Source: Roseihalotalea indica
GTDB taxonomy: Bacteria; Bacteroidota; Bacteroidia; Cytophagales; Cyclobacteriaceae
Direction: 5' to 3'
Assembly (NCBI RefSeq): GCF_022458895.1
Contig: NZ_JAINFL010000015.1
Location: 62,001-126,000 of the forward strand
DNA length: 64,000 nucleotides
The notes beneath the pieces are model-generated. The model ran no database searches and had not been told where the DNA came from. It was given only the letters and a program-made list of their open reading frames with translations. The position numbers were made by a program, and so were the translations under genes. Shown here piece by piece: positions 51,622 through 60,616 of this stretch (position 1 is the first letter of the stretch; every line of letters begins with the position of its first letter).

Positions 51622-52845
51622 ATGTCTGAACCCTTTTCCACAGCAATCCAGAAAGAAACAGCAGTACTGGTTGCACTGATTAATCAAAAACAACCCGAGC
51701 ATAAAGTTCAGGAATATCTTGATGAGCTAGCCTTCCTAGCGGAAACGTCAGGTGCTGTTACTCTTGAGCGCTTTACTCAACGTCTTGAAAAGCCTGATGT
51801 AACAAACTTCGTTGGCAAAGGAAAACTGGATGAAATCCATCAGTTTGTGAAAGCTCATGAAGTAGATATGGTCATTTTTGATGACGACTTAACTCCCTCT
51901 CAGGTTCGTAACATTGAGCGGGTACTTAAGTGCAAAGTGCTGGATCGTAGCTTGCTGATTCTTAATATATTTTCTATACGGGCAAAAACTGCTCAGGCTA
52001 AATCTCAGGTGGAGCTAGCTCAGTACCAGTATATTTTACCTCGGCTGACTAAAATGTGGTCTCACCTTTCTAAGCAAAAAGGTGGTATCGGTATGCGCGG
52101 TCCGGGGGAAAAAGAATTGGAAACTGACCGCCGTATTGTACGTGATAAGATCGCTCTGTTTAACAAAAAGTTAGATAAACTAGATAAGCAAAGTGCTACC
52201 CGCCGTAAGGCTCGCCAGAAGGTGGTTCGTGTGGCTTTAGTAGGTTATACCAACGTGGGCAAGTCTACCTTAATGCGTCTGTTATCTAAGTCTGATGTAT
52301 TTGCTGAGAACAAGCTTTTTGCCACAGTAGATTCTACCGTGCGGAAAGTTGTGATCAACCAGATTCCATTCTTGCTGACTGATACTGTAGGGTTTATCCG
52401 CAAGCTTCCTCACACCCTGATTGAGTGTTTTAAATCAACGCTGGATGAGATTCGAGAGGCCGATGTGCTTTTGCATGTAGTTGATGTATCACACCCATCA
52501 TTTGAAGAGCAGATTCATATTGTGAATAAAACGCTGGCTGAGATTGGCGCTTCTGATAAACCTACTATTCTGGTCTTTAATAAAATAGATCAGTTAATCA
52601 ATCCGAAGCATGAATTAAATGGGCAGGATAATGGTGAGTATGACTATCAACCCCCAGTAACCCTGGCTGAGTTAGAGAAAACATATATGAGCCGGGATTC
52701 GGAGGATACTATATTTATTTCAGCCGCCAACAAGACCAACATAAAAAAACTAAGACAAGCCATTTACAACAAGGTAGCTGATAAATATTTTACCATCTAC
52801 CCTAACTATACCCGCAACGATTATCTGAATGCTTACGGCAGCTAA
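51622..52845 (+). CDS. hflX: GTPase HflX
   Basis: This 407-residue GTPase has the N-terminal HflX domain (about 1-190; GRGKLDEIHQF-type region TNFVGKGKLDE and GPGEKELETDRR) and a G domain: G1 VGYTNVGKSTL, G3 DTVGFIRKLP and G4 FNKIDQL. HflX binds the ribosomal 50S subunit and helps split stalled or heat-damaged ribosomes. It is transcribed alone. The next gene faces it with only 6 bases between. Confidence 0.96.
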   Translation: MSEPFSTAIQKETAVLVALINQKQPEHKVQEYLDELAFLAETSGAVTLERFTQRLEKPDVTNFVGKGKLDEIHQFVKAHEVDMVIFDDDLTPSQVRNIERVLKCKVLDRSLLILNIFSIRAKTAQAKSQVELAQYQYILPRLTKMWSHLSKQKGGIGMRGPGEKELETDRRIVRDKIALFNKKLDKLDKQSATRRKARQKVVRVALVGYTNVGKSTLMRLLSKSDVFAENKLFATVDSTVRKVVINQIPFLLTDTVGFIRKLPHTLIECFKSTLDEIREADVLLHVVDVSHPSFEEQIHIVNKTLAEIGASDKPTILVFNKIDQLINPKHELNGQDNGEYDYQPPVTLAELEKTYMSRDSEDTIFISAANKTNIKKLRQAIYNKVADKYFTIYPNYTRNDYLNAYGS

Positions 52846-52851
52846 TTGCGC

Positions 52852-53658
52852 TTAAAAGCTAATCTGTATGCCGTTGGTAACGCGATAAATGAATTTGGGA
52901 ATCGGCACTATGGGCCGGTTCTCATACGTTATTCCTGCGGAAGTTTGTAAAGCCAGTTTTGACGTGATATTCACCAGTATATTGGCATCCAGTGCGACGC
53001 GATGCCGGAAAAAATCGCGGTCAGGATCAAAGCCAGTCTGGAAGTAAGCAATAGAACTAAAAGAGATATTATCTCGCAGTTGAAGGCGGCTGGTAACGTA
53101 ATTAGAGCTTTTCCAAAGAGCTACGTTAAGAGTCCCTTCCTCTTCACCGGGAAACTCCCATTCTTCCCGCTCTCGCATAACACCTACGCCCGCCCAAAGA
53201 CTTGACTTTTCTTCTCGGTATACCCGAAACCGGACTCCGCCCCCCGCCAGTTGCCGGGTTTGTAATCCTCGCCCCTGATCATACTGAATTTGAGCAAAGG
53301 TCTCATAAGAAATTATATTTTTCCGCAGCCAGTTTACTCGAAAGTGCCCATAACCTGCACTGTTAATAGGTTCTTCGCTGGTAGCATTATATTGTAACTG
53401 CCCGATTAGCAGAAAACTGTGATGCGTGGAGAAATAGGCTAAATCTGAATTAGCCGATAGCCCTACAAACGATTGCTCGGTACCATCATCAGTCAAACTC
53501 TGATTGTTAGCATTGAAACTTAACCCTATGGTTCCTAGAAAATAGTTGGCTGAATCTCCGCTTAACCGGCTTTTTTCAACATTCAGAATCTGAGCTTCAC
53601 AATAATTGATTTTTATTAACCCTACCAGAACAAGCAGGGCACCTATAAACTGACGCAT
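52852..53658 (-). CDS. DUF481 outer-membrane-barrel-like protein
   Basis: This 268-residue exported protein has a signal peptide from MRQFIGALLVLVGLIKINYCEAQ (split here for length). The mature part is a strand-rich DUF481 domain: YFLGTIGLSFNANNQ, GYGHFRVNWLRKNIISYE and a C-terminal strand with aromatic end (IYRVTNGIQISF), matching an outer-membrane barrel. Function of DUF481 is unknown. Start at 53658 is chosen because the residues from 53679 lack signal character. Confidence 0.82.
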   Translation of the reverse strand: MRQFIGALLVLVGLIKINYCEAQILNVEKSRLSGDSANYFLGTIGLSFNANNQSLTDDGTEQSFVGLSANSDLAYFSTHHSFLLIGQLQYNATSEEPINSAGYGHFRVNWLRKNIISYETFAQIQYDQGRGLQTRQLAGGGVRFRVYREEKSSLWAGVGVMREREEWEFPGEEEGTLNVALWKSSNYVTSRLQLRDNISFSSIAYFQTGFDPDRDFFRHRVALDANILVNITSKLALQTSAGITYENRPIVPIPKFIYRVTNGIQISF

Positions 53659-53694
53659 GAAATAAAATTGTTTTGCCACAAAACTATGAATTTA

Positions 53695-54213
53695 TTAGAA
53701 ACGGATGCCATCAGGCATAATATATCGCTTCTGAATAATCTCATCAGGCTTGGCCGCACGCACATATAAGATACGCCCCGAAAAATGTAAATCTTTTCCC
53801 GCCATAGCGTGGTTTAAATCTACTTTTAAGTGTGTCGCGTTTTTTTCCACAACCAGACCGTTGTGCTGTACCCCTTCGTCGTCCTTCACAGCTACGTATT
53901 GCCCAACATCTCGGATGGAATCGGCCATTTCATCATCAATTACGAAGCGTTCAATCGGAATATCCACGATGTTGTCTTGATGGTGGGCACCGTAGGCATC
54001 TTGTTTCGGAATCGTAAACTCAAAGGCATCGCCTGAACGTAAGCCTCGGATATTTTCTTGAAATGCCTCCAGCAGGCCATCAGATTTATAAAAGAAAATG
54101 AAAGGATACGCATCGCTCATAACTTCCAGCAATGCCCCTTGCCCATTGCCTTCTCGCAATGCATAACTCATGGTCACAATCATATTATCGTCTATTGTCA
54201 TCATCGCTGCCAT
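53695..54213 (-). CDS. FKBP-type peptidyl-prolyl isomerase, SlyD-like
   Basis: This 172-residue protein has the SlyD layout: VTMSYALREGNGQGALLEV at the start of the FKBP core, GLLEAFQENIRGLRSGDAFEFTIPKQDAYGAHH leading into an insert-in-flap chaperone segment (about 75-135; VAVKDDEGVQHNGLVVE), and DLNHAMAGKDLHFSGRILYV closing the fold. It should speed proline isomerisation and assist folding. The His/Cys-rich metal tail of E. coli SlyD is absent. Start choice is uncertain: Met4, Met5 or Met11 could also serve. Confidence 0.88.
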   Translation of the reverse strand: MAAMMTIDDNMIVTMSYALREGNGQGALLEVMSDAYPFIFFYKSDGLLEAFQENIRGLRSGDAFEFTIPKQDAYGAHHQDNIVDIPIERFVIDDEMADSIRDVGQYVAVKDDEGVQHNGLVVEKNATHLKVDLNHAMAGKDLHFSGRILYVRAAKPDEIIQKRYIMPDGIRF

Positions 54214-54285
54214 TTGTATATATGAGAGGAACCCTGCATATTCGCCATTGTTCGGTTTATTACTTAATCTTCATCTATCTGCACT

Positions 54286-55071
54286 ATGCTCTTAGCAGTA
54301 GACATCGGTAACTCAAACATTGCTTTCGGATTGTATGAACAACAATGGTTACACCACTGGAGGTTGAGTACTGTCACCCGCAAAACGGCAGACGAGTATT
54401 CTATACAATTCAGAGCATTGCTCGATCAAGAGCACATGTCACTGTCAACCATACAAAGAGTAGTGATTAGTAGCGTAGTGCCGCCCCTTACGCAGGTTTT
54501 TCAGAAGATGCTTCACCAGTTAACAAACCAGATACCATTGGTCGTAAGCACGTCGCTTCATACGGGTTTAACTATCTCTACCGATACCCCGCAGGAACTG
54601 GGAACTGACCTGCTTGCCAATGCAGTAGCAGGGTATCACCTTTTTCATAAGAATTGTATTGTTGTAGATTTTGGTACAGCACTATCTATGATTACCGTAA
54701 CGGGCCAAGGTGAGATAAAAGGCGTATCCATTGCTCCCGGGCTAGAATCAGCGCTAAAAGCACTCTCGCTAAATACGGCTCAACTACCTTTTGTGCCGTT
54801 GGTTGCGCCTCCGTCCGTATTAGGCAGAAACACCACACATGCTATTCAGTCGGGGGTGGTATTGGGATATGTGGGCTTGGTAGAGTACTTAACCGATCGA
54901 ATCAAGAAGGAGCTAGATGGCCCTACGGAGGTAATTGCTACCGGCGGATTATCGGAAGTGATAGCTCCATTAACGGATCGATTTACTACTATTAAGCCCT
55001 GGCTTACCCTGGATGGTCTACGCTTGCTGGCCGAGCAGAATCAATATAGGCGCGAAGAAGCTGCTAGTTGA
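54286..55071 (+). CDS. coaX: Type III pantothenate kinase
   Basis: This 261-residue enzyme has the ASKHA-fold start LLAVDIGNSNIAFGLY (phosphate loop), GTDLLANAVAGYHLF, VVDFGTALSMIT (second Asp) and GVSIAPGLESALKAL. It phosphorylates pantothenate to start coenzyme A synthesis. It is divergent from the SlyD-like gene (72 bases) and ends 37 bases before tRNA-Arg. Length and motifs are normal. Confidence 0.95.
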   Translation: MLLAVDIGNSNIAFGLYEQQWLHHWRLSTVTRKTADEYSIQFRALLDQEHMSLSTIQRVVISSVVPPLTQVFQKMLHQLTNQIPLVVSTSLHTGLTISTDTPQELGTDLLANAVAGYHLFHKNCIVVDFGTALSMITVTGQGEIKGVSIAPGLESALKALSLNTAQLPFVPLVAPPSVLGRNTTHAIQSGVVLGYVGLVEYLTDRIKKELDGPTEVIATGGLSEVIAPLTDRFTTIKPWLTLDGLRLLAEQNQYRREEAAS

Positions 55072-55108
55072 TAATTGCCTGCGAATCACCTATTTTTGCG
55101 TTCCCTTA

Positions 55109-55180
55109 GACCCTGTAGTTCAAGGGATAGAATAGGAGTTTCCTAAACTCTAGATCCAGGTTCGAGTCCTGGCAGGGTCA
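55109..55180 (+). tRNA. tRNA-Arg (anticodon CCU)
   Basis: 72 bases. Acceptor GACCCTG/CAGGGTC, anticodon loop TTCCTAA (anticodon CCT) on the stem GGAGT/ACTCT, and T arm CCAGGTTCGAGTCCTGG. CCA is not encoded. Confidence 0.95.
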
Positions 55181-55215
55181 TTTTTTATGCACGCTCTTCA
55201 AGTGCGAACTGTTTA

Positions 55216-55431
55216 TTATTCAAACCACCTTTCCTGAGCTGCCTGCTGACTGCCCTTTTCTAGTAATACCGGCACATCAATAATTTTTTCGTGTGGTAGC
55301 GCCGGAATAGTTTTAGCCTCATTCATAGCAGCAATAGGACTATTTTCGGTAGTGGTATCAGCGGGTTGGCCCAGGAATGCCAGAAGACATATGCCTACCC
55401 AGATCAATAACATCACAAAGTACTTTTTCAT
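55216..55431 (-). CDS. Small exported or single-helix protein
   Basis: This 71-residue protein has one N-terminal hydrophobic helix (MKKYFVMLLIWVGICLLAFL) followed by a polar, Thr/Glu-rich segment. It is too short for family assignment. The helix could be an uncleaved anchor. It lies next to the tRNA-Arg gene with no operon evidence. Confidence 0.5.
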   Translation of the reverse strand: MKKYFVMLLIWVGICLLAFLGQPADTTTENSPIAAMNEAKTIPALPHEKIIDVPVLLEKGSQQAAQERWFE

Positions 55432-55530
55432 CGCTATTTGCTTTACTGTATCTGAGAGTTAGTAAGCACCCTTCAGCAAATGTCACCTGCCTTTGAATAT
55501 TAACTGCTTCTCTTGCAGGATAACGGGCAT

Positions 55531-55560
55531 AAAAAAAGGCTGCCTGAGAACAGACAGCCT
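55531..55560 (-). terminator. Rho-independent terminator after fasciclin gene
   Basis: On the minus strand AGGCTGTCTG pairs with CAGGCAGCCT, followed by seven T. It lies 23 bases past the fasciclin stop codon. Confidence 0.88.
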
Positions 55561-55583
55561 GATAAAATCTGGAAAATCTAGTT

Positions 55584-56126
55584 CTAGTATTCTCCTTCTT
55601 CTTTTTCACCCTGGGCAGTATTCGTCATGCTGGGAGGCAAGATAACCGCGTCAATAATATGTACAATACCATTAGAAGCCTGTACATCTGGTGTTACTAC
55701 TTTAGCACCTTCAATAGAGGCTCCGCCATCTTTCAACATTACCTCAGCGTTGCTACCTTCTACAGTGGTTACCTGCATACCATCTGACAAATCTGAAGAA
55801 GCAGTCTCACCCGAAACTACATGATAAGTAAGTACTGATACTAACTTATCTTTGTTTTCAGGCTTCAATAATGTTTCCAACGTTCCTTCTGGCAGTGCCT
55901 CAAAGGCAGCGTTAGTAGGCGCAAACACGGTAAAAGGTCCTTCCCCTTGTAATGTTTCTACCAGACCTGCAGCCTTCACTGCTTCTACCAAAGTAGAAAG
56001 GTCTTCCTGCGACATCGCTAAGGATACAATATCCTGCTCTTCGCTCATAGTATCTTGATCCTGTGCAAAGGAAAATGTGGTCATAAACAGACCAGCAAAA
56101 AATAAAATCAGTGCATTCGTTTTCAT
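55584..56126 (-). CDS. Fasciclin-domain protein
   Basis: This 180-residue exported protein has a signal peptide (LILFFAGLFMTTFSFAQDQD) and one fasciclin (FAS1) domain (about 35-165): LVEAVKAAGLVETLQGEGPFTVFAPTNAAFEALP near the start, then LTYHVVSGE and NGIVHIIDAVILPP at the end. The fold binds other surface molecules or supports adhesion. The C-terminal tail is acidic. It is a single gene with a long divergent gap upstream. Confidence 0.92.
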   Translation of the reverse strand: MKTNALILFFAGLFMTTFSFAQDQDTMSEEQDIVSLAMSQEDLSTLVEAVKAAGLVETLQGEGPFTVFAPTNAAFEALPEGTLETLLKPENKDKLVSVLTYHVVSGETASSDLSDGMQVTTVEGSNAEVMLKDGGASIEGAKVVTPDVQASNGIVHIIDAVILPPSMTNTAQGEKEEGEY

Positions 56127-56559
56127 AGTTGCTCTTGTTTAAGTAAAAAATATGTACTCTCCTAACAGCAAGTATCTTTCATTGTTTTGTTTAATTAAAA
56201 TTAATTATTTTTAAACAATTAAAACATCTCATTTATGCCAGCTAAGACCATTTAATAGTGTAATCGACTGAAAATTAATTTTTTATTGACACACAATTTA
56301 TACATCATACTTATTTGCTATTGTCAACCACACACTATTGTTTATAATCAAAGATATTATGTGAAACAAAAACAGACAGCAAAATTGCTTTTTCCTCTCT
56401 AACTTTAATAGTAAACCCCTTTAAACTGCTCTGGTGAAATAGTCGTTTCTGTATATGCATGAGTTCTGTATTGCTCCGATAGTACGATTGTCACGCACTC
56501 GTTTCAACAAAGTGCGCAAATTCATAGTTATCAACTTACTTACTTAAAAATGAATAGCT
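56127..56559. other. 433-base divergent gap
   Basis: AT-rich sequence between the divergent fasciclin and EF-hand genes. I see no open frame or hairpin with a T-tract, and nothing resembling a repeat. It presumably holds both promoters. Confidence 0.4.
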
Positions 56560-57117
56560 ATGTATACAAAAATTGCATCTATAATATTTGCTACCTCTGT
56601 ATTGGCGAGCTGTAGTAGCCCCAGTAACGAAAATAATGAGGAGGTTGCTCAAAATGACAGCACCAATGCTGGTGAGATCATTGAGAATAACCAGTTGAAA
56701 GCCTCTTTTACTCAGTCTGAGTATTTTGATGAATGGAACGAGAATGGTGACTCTTATATATCAAAAGAGGAGTTCAGTAATGGCTTTTTTAGCGTATTAG
56801 ATCGAGATCAGAGCGCTTCGCTCTCGGCTGAAGAATGGGAAAAAGGCAAAGCTCAGTTTTTTTCAGAAGAGAGTACTGAGAAAGAGCAGTCTGAAATGAA
56901 CTGGGACGCCAATAGCGATAATCAGATTCAACTTGATGAGTTTAAGTCCGGATTAGAGGAACTTGATTATTTCTCTGAGTGGGATAGTAATGGAGATGAC
57001 CAGCTGGCAGAAGAGGAAATTGCCGAAGGTAGTTTTGCTATGTGGGATACCGATGGGAATGGCGTAGTTGAAGCAGACGAATACCAGGAGTGGAGTAAAA
57101 ATGTAGAGAAAAACTAG
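56560..57117 (+). CDS. EF-hand lipoprotein
   Basis: This 185-residue protein starts with a lipoprotein signal (ASIIFATSVLASCSSPSNEN; Cys about residue 18). It has five calcium-loop-like motifs: EWNENGDSYISKEEF, LDRDQSASLSAEEW, WDANSDNQIQLDEF, WDSNGDDQLAEEE and WDTDGNGVVEADEY; most have Asp/Asn at the coordination positions. The first is less canonical at the start. It should bind several calcium ions in the periplasm or at the cell surface. Role unknown. A symmetric terminator follows. Confidence 0.87.
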   Translation: MYTKIASIIFATSVLASCSSPSNENNEEVAQNDSTNAGEIIENNQLKASFTQSEYFDEWNENGDSYISKEEFSNGFFSVLDRDQSASLSAEEWEKGKAQFFSEESTEKEQSEMNWDANSDNQIQLDEFKSGLEELDYFSEWDSNGDDQLAEEEIAEGSFAMWDTDGNGVVEADEYQEWSKNVEKN

Positions 57118-57125
57118 ATTACCAT

Positions 57126-57169
57126 AAAAAAGGGAACGCAGCGATTACAAACAGCTCGTTCCCTTTTTT
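57126..57169. terminator. Bidirectional terminator between EF-hand and PRC genes
   Basis: AAAAAAGGGAACG (57126-57138) and CGTTCCCTTTTTT (57157-57169) pair perfectly, with T-tracts on both strands. Confidence 0.9.
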
Positions 57170-57181
57170 GTATATGCTTAT

Positions 57182-57898
57182 TTATGATGAATGGGGTGTT
57201 TCGCTCTCTGTATGCAAATGACTTTTACGATTCTCATAGAACTGCCTTTCGTCAAAACTCTCATGATCATAAAAGTTAGCATCTAGTGCCTGGCGTGCTG
57301 ACAGAAGCCTGCCTTTAAGCATTTCCAGTTCGGCCTGAAGAATATCACGCTCAGAACGAGCAATATCTCGCTCTGCCCGCATTTTAGTAAGCGGGTCCTC
57401 ACTTTGCATATTAGCTTCATACTGCTCTCGATTTGACCGGATCGAATCTCGGGATAACAATGAATTTCTCTCGTGTTCAGGCAACATCTCATTATGATGA
57501 GTGTTATAGTCGCCTTCATGTTCATGTAAAAATTCTCTGAGTGAATGTTCGTACTCCCGCGTTAATACTTCGCCAGAATATACCGGATAAAACCGTACTC
57601 GATTCTGATCCAGATGGTCTATCAGAATACAATCACTGTCTTGCTCTATTTTAGCTCGGCCGATAGGAATGAGCACATGCCGTTCATCTTTTCCGACATA
57701 CATATCTTTATCGAGCTTTACATCCAGATAACGTACTTTTTCAAAGTTACCATCTACCACCAGGTCATGTACTTTTCCTAGTGAGGCACGATCACTTCCG
57801 ATAACATCCCATCCGCGTACGTCAGGTTCTCCATCGGCTACTTTATACTTTTTCAACTCGCTTAGTTTGCGCAAATGCGCGTGCTGTTGATTTTCCAT
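57182..57898 (-). CDS. PRC-barrel domain protein
   Basis: This 238-residue protein has one clear PRC-barrel unit: DVRGWDVIGSDRASLGKVHDLVVD (split) and KVRYLDVKLDKDMYVGKDERHVLIPIG, at about residues 20-90. The rest is helical, with a long coiled region (about 165-215; SEDPLTKMRAERDIARSERD). The family includes photosynthetic and stress-related proteins of unclear role. It lies next to a small membrane protein on the same strand (50-base gap) and opposite the EF-hand gene. Confidence 0.85.
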   Translation of the reverse strand: MENQQHAHLRKLSELKKYKVADGEPDVRGWDVIGSDRASLGKVHDLVVDGNFEKVRYLDVKLDKDMYVGKDERHVLIPIGRAKIEQDSDCILIDHLDQNRVRFYPVYSGEVLTREYEHSLREFLHEHEGDYNTHHNEMLPEHERNSLLSRDSIRSNREQYEANMQSEDPLTKMRAERDIARSERDILQAELEMLKGRLLSARQALDANFYDHESFDERQFYENRKSHLHTESETPHSS

Positions 57899-57947
57899 AA
57901 TAAATCATGTTTAGGTTAAAAAATAGAGTGCTGCCTTTCATCAGCAG

Positions 57948-58148
57948 TTACTGTAAAAAAACGTAGGCTAGCTTATCTGGTAATTCTTGCTGGTAATTGA
58001 TTTTTAGCTCATTTTCCGAGTCGTTTACCACGGTAGGATTGTCTGCCAGCATAAGCCAGGCTACCACTCCCAGAACGACCAGCAATAGCAATACCCAAGG
58101 CCAAACCGGCTTTTTTCGGGTTTTACGTTCAATGTGTATTTCTGCCAT
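57948..58148 (-). CDS. Small single-helix membrane protein
   Basis: This 66-residue protein has a basic N-terminus (MAEIHIERKTRKKPVWPW) and one membrane helix (about 15-36, WVLLLLVVLGVVAWLML), then a polar tail. It lies just upstream of the PRC-barrel gene and may be co-transcribed with it. No family assignment is possible. Confidence 0.6.
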   Translation of the reverse strand: MAEIHIERKTRKKPVWPWVLLLLVVLGVVAWLMLADNPTVVNDSENELKINYQQELPDKLAYVFLQ

Positions 58149-58367
58149 AGTGAATAGATTAGGTAAAAAATTATTGAGCAGCTAAACTTAAACGTTGAAC
58201 TTTGGGTATTCATCGGTTAGCGTGCTGATCAATGCTCACTTATTGAACTACTTTTTACGTTTGAAGTTTACTTCAACCCGCAAATTACAGCAACCGATCT
58301 TCCTTACTTATCTTATTCCCCCCTTACTAGGCAATTTTGATTTCAAGCTTACTACTAAATAGGTACC

Positions 58368-58427
58368 AGGAAGCAGTTGGCAGGAGACTGATCACTCGTA
58401 CAGTCTCCTGCCTACGGTAAAGCTTAC
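58368..58427. repeat. GGTAGGCAG-type hairpin repeat, copy 2
   Basis: GGCAGGAGACTG (58379-58390) and CAGTCTCCTGCC (58401-58412) are perfect inverses, preceded by AGGAAGCAGTTGG and followed by GGTAAAGCTTAC. The same flanks occur in the copy at 60428-60502. It fills part of the 299-base gap upstream of the small membrane gene; the remainder shows nothing. Confidence 0.7.
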
Positions 58428-58447
58428 ATAATGATCGGAATAAACTT

Positions 58448-59026
58448 CTACTGTATATCAATCTTTATATTGTACTTGGTTAGTAACCCCAGCACATCCG
58501 GTAATGAGAATCTAGCACCTTTTATCAAATTCTTTTCCGGGTCAATAGAATAGTTAAAAGAGCGGCTTAGATCAGCTTTCTCCAGGTTGGTATTCTCAAA
58601 CATAGCATTGAGCAAATCGCAGTGATCTATCCGGGCATTCTTCAAATGAGCGCCCACAAAATCTACTTCCTGTAGCTGCGAATCCACAAAGCTTGCCCCA
58701 TTCAGTTTGACCTGGAAAAAAGAAGAATGATTTAACTGGCAGTTCTCAAAGTTAGCAGCAAACCCAAAAGCGTTGCAGTTTTCAAAATGCATACCCAGCA
58801 TTTTACAACTCCTGAAAGTTACATCCTGAAATGAAGTGGCCGCCAGATTGACATTACTCAAGTTACAGTCTATAAATTCAGATTCTATAAACCGGATTTT
58901 GGAAAGATCAGCGTTTGAGAAGTTACAATGAGAAAAAGTACAATATTCATATTCTCCCTTCGCCAGAGGATCTTCTGAGAAGTTAATTTTATCAAATGTC
59001 TGTTCATCTACATATAGCTGATCCAT
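58448..59026 (-). CDS. Pentapeptide-repeat protein
   Basis: This 192-residue protein is made of A(N/D)LXX-type pentapeptide repeats: CNFSNADLSKIRF, CNLSNVNLAATSF, MHFENCNAFGF, FVDSQLQEVDFVGAHLKNARI, MFENTNLEKADLSRS. These build a right-handed quadrilateral helix. Qnr-type quinolone-protection proteins have this fold and roughly this length (about 215 residues), but this sequence lacks features that would make that claim safe. It lies 42 bases downstream of the DJ-1-like gene on the same strand. Confidence 0.85.
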   Translation of the reverse strand: MDQLYVDEQTFDKINFSEDPLAKGEYEYCTFSHCNFSNADLSKIRFIESEFIDCNLSNVNLAATSFQDVTFRSCKMLGMHFENCNAFGFAANFENCQLNHSSFFQVKLNGASFVDSQLQEVDFVGAHLKNARIDHCDLLNAMFENTNLEKADLSRSFNYSIDPEKNLIKGARFSLPDVLGLLTKYNIKIDIQ

Positions 59027-59068
59027 ATATTCTAACTATTTTTTATTTATCAGGCGGCGTACAGGTTC

Positions 59069-59626
59069 TTATCCGCGATAGTCCATTCTCTTCCTGATTT
59101 CGTTTTTTGCTTTCAACCCCGACCACTTTTCACACAGATACAACCCCAGATCAATAGATGCCGAGACTGCTCCTGCTGTAATAACATTTTCGTCGTCTAC
59201 TATTCGGTCGTGAAGCACTTCTTTACAATAGGGTTTTAGTGTCTCGTATTCCTGAAAATTTGTGGTAGCCCGTTTGCCTTCAAGAAATCCGGCAGCGCCT
59301 AGAATAAGGCTTCCGGTACACACAGAAAGTTTATACGTGCTGTTCTCTGCCGTTCTGATCCAATCAATAAACTCCGTATCAGACTGTAGTTTTCTCGTAC
59401 CAAACCCGCCTGGAACTACTATTGCATTATAACCCGCTAAAGAATTACCCATCATTGTTGGCTTTATTTCGAGACCAAAGTTATCGGTTACCTGACTAGA
59501 AAATGCGCAGATATCCCAAGTCAAATCAGGGAGAAAGTTTAAAGATTTTAATCGGCTGATGGGGTCGTATAGCCCTATAAGGTCTAGCCAGGTAATACCA
59601 TTGAAAACGATGTATGCTATTTTCAT
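59069..59626 (-). CDS. DJ-1/PfpI-family protein
   Basis: This 185-residue protein has the DJ-1/PfpI fold with the nucleophile elbow in LSVCTGSLILGAAG (Cys about residue 103) and YNAIVVPGGFGTRKL. DAGAVSAS-like stretch TAGAVSASIDLGLYLCEKW follows. Members act as chaperones, deglycases or amidohydrolase-like enzymes. It precedes the pentapeptide gene by 42 bases on the same strand; a two-gene unit is possible. Confidence 0.87.
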   Translation of the reverse strand: MKIAYIVFNGITWLDLIGLYDPISRLKSLNFLPDLTWDICAFSSQVTDNFGLEIKPTMMGNSLAGYNAIVVPGGFGTRKLQSDTEFIDWIRTAENSTYKLSVCTGSLILGAAGFLEGKRATTNFQEYETLKPYCKEVLHDRIVDDENVITAGAVSASIDLGLYLCEKWSGLKAKNEIRKRMDYRG

Positions 59627-59769
59627 TTTAACTTTGCTGACAGCAGTTATAAAGCACCATTATATCCCAGTTCTAAACCATAAAAATACTATAACAAGGC
59701 GGAAAAGACGCAATCTAAAAGTAGCAACCTGGTATGGGTTAGCAAAACAATTCCTGCTCAAGTGCCTGA

Positions 59770-59801
59770 TAAAATAAAAGGCAGACCGCCATGGCCTGCC
59801 T
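59770..59801 (-). terminator. Terminator after lipoprotein gene
   Basis: On the minus strand AGGCAG and CTGCCT pair with an 11-base loop, then TTTTATTTT. It lies 29 bases past the stop at 59830. Confidence 0.65.
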
Positions 59802-59829
59802 CTGCTTCCTGAATATTTAGCTTTACTAA

Positions 59830-60306
59830 CTAAAGTTTCTCATCTGAGGAGCCCCCTGCCACTTTTTCATAAACTAGACCGGGGCCATCACAAGCCTGCC
59901 AGGTTCCGGTCAACTTATTTTCTGATTTAAAAAAGAGGAGTTCTTTAGACTCTCCAGTACAATTCCCGATCAGTTCATTTTCCGAAGGATAGGTTAGCTC
60001 CAGATATTCCCCATCGTCCAACGTCACGAAAGTATAAGTGCCACTTTCTTCGGTTACGGTACCCTCTTGGGTACGAGATTTCACAAACGTGCTATCGGGG
60101 TACAAGAGGTAATGTTCCTGCCAAGACATATCGCTTCCGGTTGAAGGAGGGACATTGGCTAGACTTCCGGACATTTCTACTAACTGCCATTTCTGATACT
60201 GCTCTAAGTCAGAATTTGAACTTAGTTTTTCCAGGTCGGGCTCCTCACTGGTTGTGCAGGCACTCCCTATTACGAGCATACACAGCCCTATCATTAGACT
60301 TCTCAT
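59830..60306 (-). CDS. Lipocalin-like lipoprotein of unknown function
   Basis: This 158-residue protein has a lipoprotein signal (LMIGLCMLVIGSACTTSE; Cys about residue 17). The mature part has a small beta-barrel-like pattern with KWQLVEMSGSL at the start and ENKLTGTWQACDGPGLVYEKV at the end, in the style of META- or lipocalin-like lipoproteins of Bacteroidota. Ligand unknown. Monocistronic with its own terminator. Confidence 0.72.
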   Translation of the reverse strand: MRSLMIGLCMLVIGSACTTSEEPDLEKLSSNSDLEQYQKWQLVEMSGSLANVPPSTGSDMSWQEHYLLYPDSTFVKSRTQEGTVTEESGTYTFVTLDDGEYLELTYPSENELIGNCTGESKELLFFKSENKLTGTWQACDGPGLVYEKVAGGSSDEKL

Positions 60307-60427
60307 TTTTAAATGATTTTTAAGGTTGCTATTTACCTCTATAGACCCTGAATCGGCTTAATGGTTGGAATGAAGATAAAATTTCATAATACCAGACATT
60401 ATTCTGATTTTCTTTTAGAAACAAGAT

Positions 60428-60502
60428 AGGAAGCGGTTGGCAGTCAGCAGGAGGCAGTTCCTTCCATACAGCCTCCCGCAGACTGTCTCCGGTAATGCTT
60501 AC
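60428..60502. repeat. GGTAGGCAG-type hairpin repeat, copy 3
   Basis: Preceded by AGGAAGCGGTTGG and ending GGTAATGCTTAC, like copy 2. Arms GGCAGTCAGCAGGAGGC and GCCTCCCGCAGACTG can pair with few mismatches. It lies in the 310-base gap between the divergent lipoprotein and ABC-F genes; the rest of that gap shows only AT-rich sequence. Confidence 0.65.
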
Positions 60503-60616
60503 AGTTAACCACGAAAAACCTGAGCAATATCTACACGTAATTTACCTGGATTAGTAAATGTTTTCTGTACTAGTAGTGTTATGTTCCTCTGACAGATTTT
60601 CTATTTTTGTGAGATT

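Noticed and set aside
58448..59026. Qnr-type quinolone-resistance gene
   Set aside because: The pentapeptide fold alone does not justify this, and no diagnostic Qnr loop is seen.
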